The notes beneath the pieces are model-generated. The model saw only the letters and a list, made by a program, of their open reading frames with translations. It was not told the origin of the DNA and made no database searches. This document shows, one piece after another, positions 8,501-14,800 of a stretch of 64,000 nt of DNA; the first letter of the stretch is position 1, and every line of letters begins with the position of its first letter. This stretch comes from DATDAW01 sp036524675. Lineage in GTDB: Bacteria > Verrucomicrobiota > Verrucomicrobiia > Chthoniobacterales > DASVRZ01. The stretch lies in NCBI GenBank assembly GCA_036524675.1, contig DATDBU010000027.1, forward strand, positions 3,297-67,296. The letters are read 5' to 3'. Both the position numbers and the translations under genes were made by a program.

Positions 8501-8995
8501 CATCTCGCTTTCACGCACGTCTGCGGCAAGAGGCTCGAGCTCCTCCAATTCCTCCCGCCCCCTTCCGCCTGCCTCGACCGCCGACCGCCGGATCTCTCGC
8601 AACGCCGGCGGGAAAGCTTCACCCGGCTCCCCATCGATCAGCAACGCAAGGATGCGATCATGCCGTCCCAGAGAGCGGAAGTGCTCAATCTCCGCGTTTA
8701 CCCATTTGGACTGCGGCGTTCGCGGAGAACAGACGACGATCAGATACTCCGAGGCTTCGAGCGCCTCCCGAATGCTTGTGCTGAGATCCGATGTAGCGGC
8801 CAGCTCCTCTTCATCCCGGAAAACCCGACCGATTCGACCGGACGCCCCAAGCCGACGCGCCAGCCGTTTTGGTACTCGGTAGCGCTCGAGGGAGGAGTGC
8901 AGCCATATGGCCCATTTGCGGTCCGGCTCGCTATGCCGATAACTGACAAAAGCGGCGAAAACGGCTACCCTCCGATCATCAGCGATGTGGGCCAT
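5579..8995 (-). CDS. TIR domain - transmembrane - WD40 repeat protein
   Basis: About 1138 residues from the ATG at 8995; a 21-residue upstream extension to 9058 has no support. Residues about 10-125 form a TIR domain with FVSYRHS, the RVFRDEEEL loop, and SKWVNAE, whose WxxxE glutamate (about residue 102) is the position used for NAD+ cleavage in enzymatic TIRs. A linker leads to one membrane span (about 201-223, AFGTAFLLVLALVISSLGLW). From about residue 300 to 1100 I count roughly 19 WD40 blades, recognisable by FSPDG and LWD/VWD motifs, enough for two to three propellers. The TIR domain should face the cytoplasm. The role may be NAD-based signalling or defence triggered by what the propellers bind; this is inference. 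No partner gene adjoins it. Confidence 0.85.
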   Translation of the reverse strand: MAHIADDRRVAVFAAFVSYRHSEPDRKWAIWLHSSLERYRVPKRLARRLGASGRIGRVFRDEEELAATSDLSTSIREALEASEYLIVVCSPRTPQSKWVNAEIEHFRSLGRHDRILALLIDGEPGEAFPPALREIRRSAVEAGGRGREELEELEPLAADVRESEMDSRAFRKQMAKLRLLATILGCRFDDLRQREQERRVRYLAFGTAFLLVLALVISSLGLWAEANRRIAVTERDRALRNQSRFLAGLSHRETASGNATAGILLALEALPHDLDRPERPYVDEAEIALHQAIYERRELAVFHHASPIQRAAFDAQGKRLFTLAKDGSLQLWDGYDGSRIASVGRNAPVRQADFSPDGSRLLTVSDAGVAQLWSASDGAELATFGNPDEPIEKGFFSPNGERLLTYSKAAGTRLWDTASGRQIAFLGKGIFGAFSPDGRIMLAVSFDGVARLWDIVEDREIGTLLRGGFGLLPGTFSRDGSRLLISSIDGSVRVWEIPSGREITSVQAGPFLMNAALSPDGRFLLTAPLPGPARVWDVASEEVVATLGSFGRNIQRAFFSPDGKRVVTAHQLEGGAWLWDTASGRELANVGTEPVFSPDGTRFVTVGDGAHLWETAAARQLAILPHDAPASGSNVVFSHSGAVDSVVFSIDGERFLTASQDGTARIWGAADGKELVVLRGHTAPVQQAIFSSDGTRVLTTSQDGTARLWEGLGGAEVMVLKTAAGSTIHRAVFSPDGAHILTTAGENVARLWDASTGKELVVLRGHQAAVVSAAFSPDGSRALTVSDDATARVWNLSDGAELASMVGHNSKVREAVFNADGTRVLTRADDRTARVWDAANGRELAILRHDGALSSVAFSPDGARIVTIALGPDELTSNWVGTAYLWDSISGNQLAVLRGPGGYITKAVFSPDGKRVLTASQNRTARVWDLRDGHELMALPGHEDEVVDPAFSPDGRRILTVAYDEVARLWDSDSGRELMVLRDPIGVRGALLSPDGSRVLTFSSGVAAAQLWDAASGREIAVLRGHENPINIAAFSPDSARVVTYSQLDGTVRLWDTPSGRQLAVLSKDRIKQIAFAPDSSGVMTVSEDGVVRIFPVFPTSNAAITHALKVVPRHLTSDDRKRYFLAADTREAENGDH

Positions 8996-9172
8996 GCGCG
9001 TCCGTGTATAGAATAGTCGCAGGTAACAAAGGCATGGCAACTCGCCGACAAAGTCCAAACCCCTGCCATTAGCGGTCGGCAGATCGTCCCGCCTTCCGGC
9101 TTGGCATCATAGCTCCCGGTTCCGCTAATTCCCAGCGTAATGTTCCCGCCTGCGGGGACGCTGAAACGCAGT

Positions 9173-9922
9173 TCAACGCACAAACCGCGCTCGCAGGGCA
9201 TACCACACAAACAGAACATTGTATTTGAAATAGCGTTTCCACAGACGCTGAGGCTCTTGCAGAAGGCGGTAGAGCCATGTTAGGCCTGCACGCTGCATCC
9301 AGGCGGGCGCATACGGTCGGCGCCCGGCGAGAAGTTCAAAACCGTCACCGATGCCAAAAAAGACGCCGCGCCCGAAACGATGCTGGTGATCCACGATCCA
9401 GCGTTCCTGCCGGCCCCCTCCAAGGGCGACCCAGATGAAATCCGGGCTCATTTCGTTGATCTTCGCGGCGTGCTCAGCGTGGTCATCGTCGGACCACTGG
9501 CGGAACGGCGGAGAAAATGCACCGGCGATGCGGATGTCGGGTTGAAGCTTTTGCACAGCCGAAAGCAACTGATCGAGGCACTCCTGCGATGAACCGAAAA
9601 AGTAGTGCTTCCAGGGAGCGGGCGTCGCCTGGATGAGTTTTTCCATCAAGTATGGACCGTAAACACGATTTTTGAGCCCAGCCCGGTCGAGATTCATCAG
9701 CCAAATGAGCGGCATCCCATCCGGAAGGATCAGATCGAAACTGCGCATGATTTTGCCGAATCCGGGATCGAGGTTGGACTCCGCGACGAGATGCGTGTTG
9801 CAAGCGGAAACAGCGGCGGGTTGGGACCGTCGGGCGAGATGCTTGATGGCGTCAATCGCGCCAGTGTAATCGACGACGGCTACTTGAAGGCCAAGAACAT
9901 CGACGGTCTTAAGAGACAGCAT
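9173..9922 (-). CDS. WecG/TagA/CpsF-family glycosyltransferase (GT26)
   Basis: The product is predicted to transfer an N-acetylmannosamine-type sugar onto a lipid-linked intermediate at the inner face of the membrane. Motifs of the family are plain: VSACNTHLVAES, LILPDGMPLIW (with the conserved DG), YFFGSS, PDFIWVALGGGRQERW, GIGDGFELLAG and a basic C-terminal tail with WLYRLLQEPQRLWKRYF. From the ATG at 9922 it is 249 residues, the normal size; an upstream ATG at 9973 lies deep inside the preceding gene. The chosen start overlaps the dihydropyrimidinase stop by 14 bases, so the two are translated from one message. No other glycan gene is near; the polysaccharide locus begins 21 kb away. Confidence 0.85.
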   Translation of the reverse strand: MLSLKTVDVLGLQVAVVDYTGAIDAIKHLARRSQPAAVSACNTHLVAESNLDPGFGKIMRSFDLILPDGMPLIWLMNLDRAGLKNRVYGPYLMEKLIQATPAPWKHYFFGSSQECLDQLLSAVQKLQPDIRIAGAFSPPFRQWSDDDHAEHAAKINEMSPDFIWVALGGGRQERWIVDHQHRFGRGVFFGIGDGFELLAGRRPYAPAWMQRAGLTWLYRLLQEPQRLWKRYFKYNVLFVWYALRARFVR

Positions 9923-11288
9923 CACGCTCCAGCAGTTTTCCGCGGCCTTTCGTGCCAGTAAACTTGCCGTCACGAGCAGCGATTTCGCCTCGGACTGTCA
10001 CGACAGATGGGCGGCCTTTGATTTCCCAACCTTCGAAGGCGTTGTAATCGACATTCTGCGTCTGAGAGGCGGCGGAGAGGAGGCCACGGTACTCCGGGTC
10101 GTAAACGACGAGGTCCGCGTCGGCTCCGGGCTGTATGGTTCCTTTCTTCGGGAATAGACCGAAGATTTTCGCCGCCTGCGTGCTGGCGACATTGACGAAA
10201 GTCTGAAGATCGATTTTCCCGGCTGCGACGCCGTAGGTGTAGAGAAGGTTGATGCGATCCTCGATCGAGGGAATGCCGTTGGGGATTTTCGTGAAATCGT
10301 TCGCGCCCATGGGTTTCTGATCTTTGAAATCAAATGGCGCATGATCCGTTGCGACGGTCTGGATGAGGCCGGTCCGGAGGCCGTCCCACAGAATGGGCTG
10401 GTTCCATCGCTCGCGAAGGGGCGGCGACATGACGTATTTGGCCCCCTCGAATTGCGGTTTCTCGGCGTCCGTTTTGTCGAGAAGCAGGTATTGGATGAGC
10501 GTTTCGACGCGCACATTCACGCCGCGCAAACGGGCGGCGACGGCTTCCCTCAGTGCTTCCTCGCAGCTGAGATGAACGATGTACGTGTCGGCGCCGGTCA
10601 GTTCGGCGAACGTCATCAAATGATGAACGCCCTCGGCTTCGACGCGCGGTGGACGGCTGTGATAGTGCTGCTCCGGCCCTGTCAGACCAGACGCGAGCAG
10701 CTCTTTTTGCCTCTCGGCGATAAGGGTCTCGTTCTCGCAATGTGCGGCAACGATGACGCCAAGTTCGCGGGCCAATGTCAGCGTCCGGTACAGCTCGGCG
10801 TCGTCGATGCCGAAAGCGCCTTTGTATGCGAGAAAGATTTTGAAGGACGTAATGCCACGGCGGACGATTTCGCGGAGCTGGTCCTCGCTGCTACCGTCGA
10901 ATTTGGTGACGCCCATGTGGTAGCTGTAATCGCAGGCGGATTTCCCCGTGCTCTGAGATTGCCACGTTTCGAAGCCGTCGAGAGGCTCCGTGTTCCGGGC
11001 GGGGCAACACATGTCGAAAATCGTCGTAGTACCACCCACGATAGCGGCCTGACTGCCCGTTTCGTACGTATCCTTCGAATACGTGCCCATGAACGGCAGG
11101 TAAATGTGCGTATGCGGATCGATGAATCCGGGAAAAACGTATTTTCCCGTCGCGTCGACGACTTCGGCGTCCGACGGAGCTTCGATATTGCGATCAATGC
11201 GAGTAATGGTCTCGCCTTCGCACCAGATGTCGGCGGCATATTGAGCGCTCGCCGTGACAATTGTGCCATTCTTAATGAGCAGACTCAT
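9909..11288 (-). CDS. hydA: Dihydropyrimidinase / D-hydantoinase
   Basis: A 459-residue cyclic amidohydrolase that opens dihydrouracil/dihydrothymine or 5-substituted hydantoins to N-carbamoyl amino acids in reductive pyrimidine catabolism. The metal centre is visible: HTH (H59, H61) after GFIDP, the probable carboxylated lysine in FLAYKG (K156), AAHCEN, VHLS and ATDHAPF. Length is typical. The ATG at 11288 follows a region carrying a perfect 10-bp inverted repeat, a possible regulatory site. No dihydropyrimidine dehydrogenase or beta-ureidopropionase lies nearby, so the pathway context is missing. The gene ends overlapping the WecG-type gene by 14 bases. Hydantoinase versus dihydropyrimidinase preference cannot be told from sequence alone. 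Confidence 0.9.
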   Translation of the reverse strand: MSLLIKNGTIVTASAQYAADIWCEGETITRIDRNIEAPSDAEVVDATGKYVFPGFIDPHTHIYLPFMGTYSKDTYETGSQAAIVGGTTTIFDMCCPARNTEPLDGFETWQSQSTGKSACDYSYHMGVTKFDGSSEDQLREIVRRGITSFKIFLAYKGAFGIDDAELYRTLTLARELGVIVAAHCENETLIAERQKELLASGLTGPEQHYHSRPPRVEAEGVHHLMTFAELTGADTYIVHLSCEEALREAVAARLRGVNVRVETLIQYLLLDKTDAEKPQFEGAKYVMSPPLRERWNQPILWDGLRTGLIQTVATDHAPFDFKDQKPMGANDFTKIPNGIPSIEDRINLLYTYGVAAGKIDLQTFVNVASTQAAKIFGLFPKKGTIQPGADADLVVYDPEYRGLLSAASQTQNVDYNAFEGWEIKGRPSVVTVRGEIAARDGKFTGTKGRGKLLERDAVS

Positions 11289-11310
11289 GGTCGCGGCGAG
11301 CGTATCAGCC

Positions 11311-11339
11311 GTTTTCCGGAAAAGTCGAGTCCGGAAAAC
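11311..11339. promoter_or_regulatory. Perfect inverted repeat between the HAD gene and hydA
   Basis: GTTTTCCGGA at 11311-11320 is mirrored exactly by TCCGGAAAAC at 11330-11339. In addition, TTTTCCGGAAAA at 11312-11323 is itself a 12-bp palindrome. The site lies 23-51 bases upstream of the hydA ATG. It may be an operator or an intercistronic hairpin; no T-run follows on the minus strand. Confidence 0.45.
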
Positions 11340-11357
11340 AGCGCCGCCAAGTCCGGC

Positions 11358-12038
11358 TTACCAGCCAAGTTCTTCGATCACCGATTCCACTTCGGAGAAA
11401 TCATGGAAAAGGAAGTCCGGCTGATGCTCGAGGAGCTGTTCGTATGTGTAATTTCCGGTCGCGATGGCTACAGTTTTGGCCTCGATGGCACGGCCGCAAG
11501 CGATGTCGCGCGGCGTATCGCCGATCACATAGATGGCTTCCGGGGGAAATTCGACTCCATGCTTCTCATGGGCACGGGCACGAGCAAAGGGGCCGAGTTC
11601 GTTGCGGTCATGGTGGTCGTCTGCGAACGCTCCAAATTCGAAATAATGCCAGAGACCGTAATGCGTTAGCTTGATTTCAGCTCCGCGAACGATGTTTCCG
11701 GTAAGCAGGGCAAGCACCGCGTTGGGGCGCGCCTTCAGTTTTTCGAGGAGCGCGACAATGCCCGGCAGGACATATCCGGCTTTGCGCGGCAGTTCGAGCG
11801 GAAGATGATGCAGGTAACCGTCCAGGAAACGCGTAACGTTTTCAGGACTGACGGCCAGATTGTTGGCCGCCAGGATGCCACGGGCGATGCCTGAATCCGT
11901 GTTGCCCGCTACAACGACATTGCCAAGGCCATTTTCGAGGCCAAATGCATCGCGCATGCCGGAGAGAAGCGCGGTTTCTCCGGCCCCGCCAGAGGTGATG
12001 AGCGTGCCATCAATGTCGAAGAGAAGGAGCTTTTTCAT
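11358..12038 (-). CDS. HAD-superfamily phosphatase
   Basis: The 226-residue product starts MKKLLLFDIDGTLITSGG, the DxDGT nucleophile motif I of haloacid-dehalogenase hydrolases. Further on come a small helical cap, ALLTGN (motif II threonine), K in RGAEIKL or nearby (motif III) and YVIGDTPRDIACGRA (motif IV with the metal-binding acids). It resembles phosphoglycolate phosphatase-like HADs, but the substrate is unknown. The ATG at 12038 is chosen because the 58 residues of upstream open frame have no HAD features. It lies between the RES toxin and hydA on the same strand, 26 bases from the former. Confidence 0.75.
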   Translation of the reverse strand: MKKLLLFDIDGTLITSGGAGETALLSGMRDAFGLENGLGNVVVAGNTDSGIARGILAANNLAVSPENVTRFLDGYLHHLPLELPRKAGYVLPGIVALLEKLKARPNAVLALLTGNIVRGAEIKLTHYGLWHYFEFGAFADDHHDRNELGPFARARAHEKHGVEFPPEAIYVIGDTPRDIACGRAIEAKTVAIATGNYTYEQLLEHQPDFLFHDFSEVESVIEELGW

Positions 12039-12064
12039 AGTGAGTCGTATGCGGCATTCGGGAT

Positions 12065-12724
12065 TCAAAAAGTGGTGCGCAATGTCTTCAAGCCATGGGA
12101 GACGAGAAGAGCCGCCAATTCGGCGGACGCCGGCAATGGAATTCCATCGCCGCCATCGCCGGGAATGCTCCAGGCACTCGCCGCCGTGCGCTCCGAGAAC
12201 AGAGCGAGACATTTTCGGCCTTTGCGTCGCGCTGATTCATAGAACAGGCCGTCCGGGGTCGCGGGATGTGCTCGAAACGCGGTCGCCCATTGCTGACAGA
12301 TCGCATACGGACCGGAAAATGTGCCGCCATGCGCTCCGATTGCGTTGAGCGTGTCAGGATCCGTAGTGTCGACGATCTGGAATGCCGCGGGAAGCTTTAT
12401 TTGCCAAAGCGAACGTTCCATTACCTTGGCACTATCGAGCCGCCGCTCGTTCTCCGGGCGTGAGACGAGATCATCCCAAAACACTTCCCAAAAGCAGGTC
12501 TCCGGGCTGTCTCCCAAATACAATGTACCCGGCATAGTGGGTGCAGAAAAACGCCAGCCGTCGTCCTGCGTGTAGTAAATGGGGCTGAATATAGTTTTCC
12601 CAATGCGGTACCAGTTTCTTGCGATGCCGGTAACGTCCCGCAAAGGAAGCGCCCGACTGGCGATGTCATCGTATTGTCGTTTAATCCGGGTTGGAGCGGC
12701 TCGCGGCCGCGCGTGCTTCGTCAA
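12065..12724 (-). CDS. RES-domain toxin (putative NAD+-degrading)
   Basis: The 219-residue protein shows the RES-family layout: an early arginine in NWYRIGK (R40), then RFSAPTMPGTLYLGDSPETCFWEVF with glutamates at 75 and 80, and a later serine in FYESARRKGRKC. RES proteins adopt an ADP-ribosyltransferase-like fold, and characterised members deplete NAD+ when freed from their antitoxin. Initiation is probably at a TTG (12724), since no ATG or GTG is available in frame before the domain. That start lies inside the preceding gene (44-base overlap), implying tight translational coupling with the putative antitoxin. Confidence 0.8.
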   Translation of the reverse strand: MTKHARPRAAPTRIKRQYDDIASRALPLRDVTGIARNWYRIGKTIFSPIYYTQDDGWRFSAPTMPGTLYLGDSPETCFWEVFWDDLVSRPENERRLDSAKVMERSLWQIKLPAAFQIVDTTDPDTLNAIGAHGGTFSGPYAICQQWATAFRAHPATPDGLFYESARRKGRKCLALFSERTAASAWSIPGDGGDGIPLPASAELAALLVSHGLKTLRTTF

Positions 12725-13235
12725 TCGCTTCGGGATCGGGACTCTTCAGACGTTCCAAATACGTAAAACTTTCGCCATTAACAACGCGGGGAACTGTTAG
12801 GAAATCGAGCAGCCCCCAGCCGTTATGACCGTAGGCCGCGATAATCGGCGCCACCCATTCGTGAACCGTGCCGTGTGCGAACTGCCACCGGGGGAATCGC
12901 CAGCCGCGTCCGTGAATCTCGGGGTAGGCAATCAGCTCATTGCGCTCGACCATGTTGCAAATGGTCTGGGTCGTGCGTTTGAGCATTTCCGCGGCTTCGC
13001 CGGTTGAAAGCGAAAGCCCTGACCGGGTTTCAATTACCGGTTTAACGGTGTCTCCCTCGAGTGCAGCGAGTTCCCACTGCGCCCACGGATCGGGGTTTTC
13101 CTTCAAATACTCCCCGACGATGGCAATGAGATTACGCGCCGGCAAACGAGCTGTCCGAGCGGCCGCAAGAATGATCTCTTCCGCGAACTGAATCGCGGAA
13201 GGAGGCGCAACCGATGGCATTTGCATGTTTGGCAT
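12681..13235 (-). CDS. Antitoxin-like protein with HTH and Xre/MbcA-type C-terminus
   Basis: The 184-residue product lies directly upstream of and overlaps the RES toxin gene, the normal order for such pairs. Residues about 76-103 (LSTGEAAEMLKRTTQTICNMVERNELIAY) look like a MerR/excisionase-style winged helix-turn-helix that could autoregulate the operon. The C-terminal 50 residues (GWGLLDFLTVPRVVNGESFTYLERL) resemble the toxin-binding segment of Xre/MbcA/ParS antitoxins that plugs the RES active site. A more typical antitoxin would have a Cro-like HTH, so this may be a variant. The ATG at 13235 is the first good start. Confidence 0.65.
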   Translation of the reverse strand: MPNMQMPSVAPPSAIQFAEEIILAAARTARLPARNLIAIVGEYLKENPDPWAQWELAALEGDTVKPVIETRSGLSLSTGEAAEMLKRTTQTICNMVERNELIAYPEIHGRGWRFPRWQFAHGTVHEWVAPIIAAYGHNGWGLLDFLTVPRVVNGESFTYLERLKSPDPEAIDEARAAASRSNPD

Positions 13236-13307
13236 TCTAGCTGTTTGGCCAAAATCATCAATGGCCCAACATGCCGAAACCCACTCTATACCCCGCCAGA
13301 TAACTTC

Positions 13308-13919
13308 TTACTCGTCGTCGTGATCGTTTTCGTCTTCGTTTTCGTGATCGTTTTCGTCTTCGCCGAGTTCTTCGTCGTGCTCCGTCGTCCAGCGGCGTTT
13401 GCGGCGGTTGGCGGGCAACGGCGAAAGCGTCATGTTGATGCTGCGCCCCATGAGCTTGGGCTCCATTTCAACAGCCGACATGGTGTTGAGATCGCCTTTC
13501 ACACGGGTCATCAGCTCAAAACCGAGTTCCTGGTGCGCCATTTCGCGGCCACGGAACTGGAGCTGGACTTTGACCTTGTTACTCTTGTCGAGGAACTGCT
13601 CAGCGCGCCGGACTTTGGTGTAGTAATCGTGGTCGTCGATATTAACCCGGAACTTGACTTCCTTGAGCTTGGTCGTGCTGGCTTTTTTCTCTTTTTCGTG
13701 CTTCGCGATTTCGTAACGATACTTGCCGAAATCGACGATGCGACATACGGGGGGATCGGCATTTGGGGCGACTTCAACGAGGTCGAGTCCCAGTTGCTGC
13801 GCTCTACGCAGGGCATCCGATAATTTCATAACGCCTGCCTGTTCGTTGGTGGCGGCGATGATCACGCGCACTTCACGAGCGCGGATGCGTCCATTTACAC
13901 GAGGTGGTTGCTGTATAAT
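13308..13919 (-). CDS. infC: Translation initiation factor IF-3
   Basis: IF-3 binds the 30S subunit and checks the start codon-anticodon pairing. The N-domain (RVNGRIRAREVRVI... DALRRAQQLGLDLVEVAP) and C-domain (KLKEVKFRVNIDDHDYYTKVRRAEQFL, KVKVQLQFRGREM) are complete. The true start is an ATT at 13919: it gives the conserved RVNGRIRARE segment and is preceded at 5 bases by GGAG. A GTG at 13871 would delete the conserved N-terminus. A rare start codon is the classic IF-3 feedback device. The protein ends in an acidic tail made of two 24-base units. Downstream rpmI and rplT, its usual partners, are absent. Confidence 0.95.
   Translation of the reverse strand: MIQQPPRVNGRIRAREVRVIIAATNEQAGVMKLSDALRRAQQLGLDLVEVAPNADPPVCRIVDFGKYRYEIAKHEKEKKASTTKLKEVKFRVNIDDHDYYTKVRRAEQFLDKSNKVKVQLQFRGREMAHQELGFELMTRVKGDLNTMSAVEMEPKLMGRSINMTLSPLPANRRKRRWTTEHDEELGEDENDHENEDENDHDDE
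13314..13361 (-). repeat. Two 24-base tandem units encoding the acidic IF-3 tail
   Basis: On the minus strand the units encode EDENDHEN and then EDENDHDD, differing in only a few bases. They form the last part of infC just before its final E codon and stop. Confidence 0.8.
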
Positions 13920-13927
13920 TCTATCTC

Positions 13928-14081
13928 CTTGGAGAAACGACGGTGCAGACTTAGGCTGACTACTGGCTTCTCAGTTGTTTTTGGGTGTTTAAAGATCTCT
14001 GGCGAGGGGGTCTCGCCCGAGAGTTGGCATATAGTCAACGGGGGACAAAACTGCAAGTCCCTATTTTCGAATTTGAGGCGC
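13928..14081 (-). other. infC upstream region with a GC-rich hairpin
   Basis: Between the sodA terminator and infC, GGCGAG (14001-14006) pairs with CTCGCC (14012-14017) over a 5-base loop, and flanking CTCT/AGAG can extend the stem after a bulge. Transcribed toward infC, it would sit in a leader of about 100 bases and could act in IF-3 autoregulation or attenuation. No consensus promoter was identified with confidence. Confidence 0.3.
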
Positions 14082-14120
14082 AAAAAACGCAAGGCGACCC
14101 GTCACCAGGCCGCCTCGCGC
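14082..14120 (-). terminator. Rho-independent terminator of sodA
   Basis: Read on the minus strand, CGCGAGGCG pairs with CGCCTTGCG (9 bp with one G-T wobble) around a loop of about 14 bases, and is followed directly by six T residues (14087-14082). It lies about 35 bases past the sodA stop. Confidence 0.8.
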
Positions 14121-14154
14121 AAATTTTTCATACTACAAACAAAACAACACGGAA

Positions 14155-14766
14155 TTATTTCGCCGCGGCGTAATTCGCTGAAACAGCATCCCAATTGACG
14201 ACGTTCCAGATCGCCTTGAGATAGTCCGGCCGGCGATTCTGGTAGTTGAGATAATACGCGTGTTCCCAGACATCGACGCCAAAAATGGGCTTGCTGCCAT
14301 CGCTGATCGGGCTGTCCTGGTTCGGCGTGGACGTGACTTCCAATTCGCCGGCTTTGTTGACAACAAGCCAGGCCCAGCCACTGCCAAAACGGCCTGCACC
14401 TGCAGCCTGAATTTTCTCTTTAAACGCGTCGAAGCTGCCAAACTTGGCATCGATCGCTGCAGCCAGATCACCCGTGGGCGCACCACCTGCGTTCGGGCCG
14501 AGGATCTTCCAGAAAAACGTGTGATTGACATGGCCGCCCACGTTGTTGCGAACGGGACCCCGGATGGCCTCGGGCACAGAAGCAAGATCGGCGAGGAGTT
14601 CCTCAGGCGCTTTGGCGAGAAGATCGGGGTAATCCTTTAGCGCATTGACGGCGTTGGTGATGTAAGCCTGATGATGTTTGTCGTGGTGAATCTCCATCGT
14701 CTTGGCGTCGATGGTGGGTTCAAGCGCGTCGTTGGGGTAAGGCAAGGGAGGCAATTCGTAGGCCAT
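14155..14766 (-). CDS. sodA: Superoxide dismutase, Mn-type
   Basis: This 203-residue cytoplasmic enzyme converts superoxide to hydrogen peroxide and oxygen. Metal ligands appear as H27 (MEIHHDKHH), the second histidine of GGHVNHTFFW, and D and H in GVDVWEHAYYLNYQN. The GGHxNH motif, GSGWAWLV and the glutamine in TPNQDSP are the residues that mark Mn-preferring or cambialistic rather than Fe-type enzymes. No signal peptide. The gene stands alone: a terminator follows it, and only 34 bases separate its ATG from the rarD-like stop upstream, so it might also be read from that message. Confidence 0.92.
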   Translation of the reverse strand: MAYELPPLPYPNDALEPTIDAKTMEIHHDKHHQAYITNAVNALKDYPDLLAKAPEELLADLASVPEAIRGPVRNNVGGHVNHTFFWKILGPNAGGAPTGDLAAAIDAKFGSFDAFKEKIQAAGAGRFGSGWAWLVVNKAGELEVTSTPNQDSPISDGSKPIFGVDVWEHAYYLNYQNRRPDYLKAIWNVVNWDAVSANYAAAK

Positions 14767-14800
14767 GATTGTAATGAATTTAGGTTATGAGAACTCCAAC

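Noticed and set aside
10341..11669. Long open frame antisense to hydA and the HAD gene (442 codons)
   Set aside because: No recognisable domain, while the opposite strand encodes complete catalytic motifs of two enzymes.
13221..13823. 200-codon plus-strand frame antisense to infC (valine/phenylalanine-rich)
   Set aside because: It is the complement of the infC acidic repeats; the hydrophobic run is an artefact of reading GAC/GAA codons backwards.
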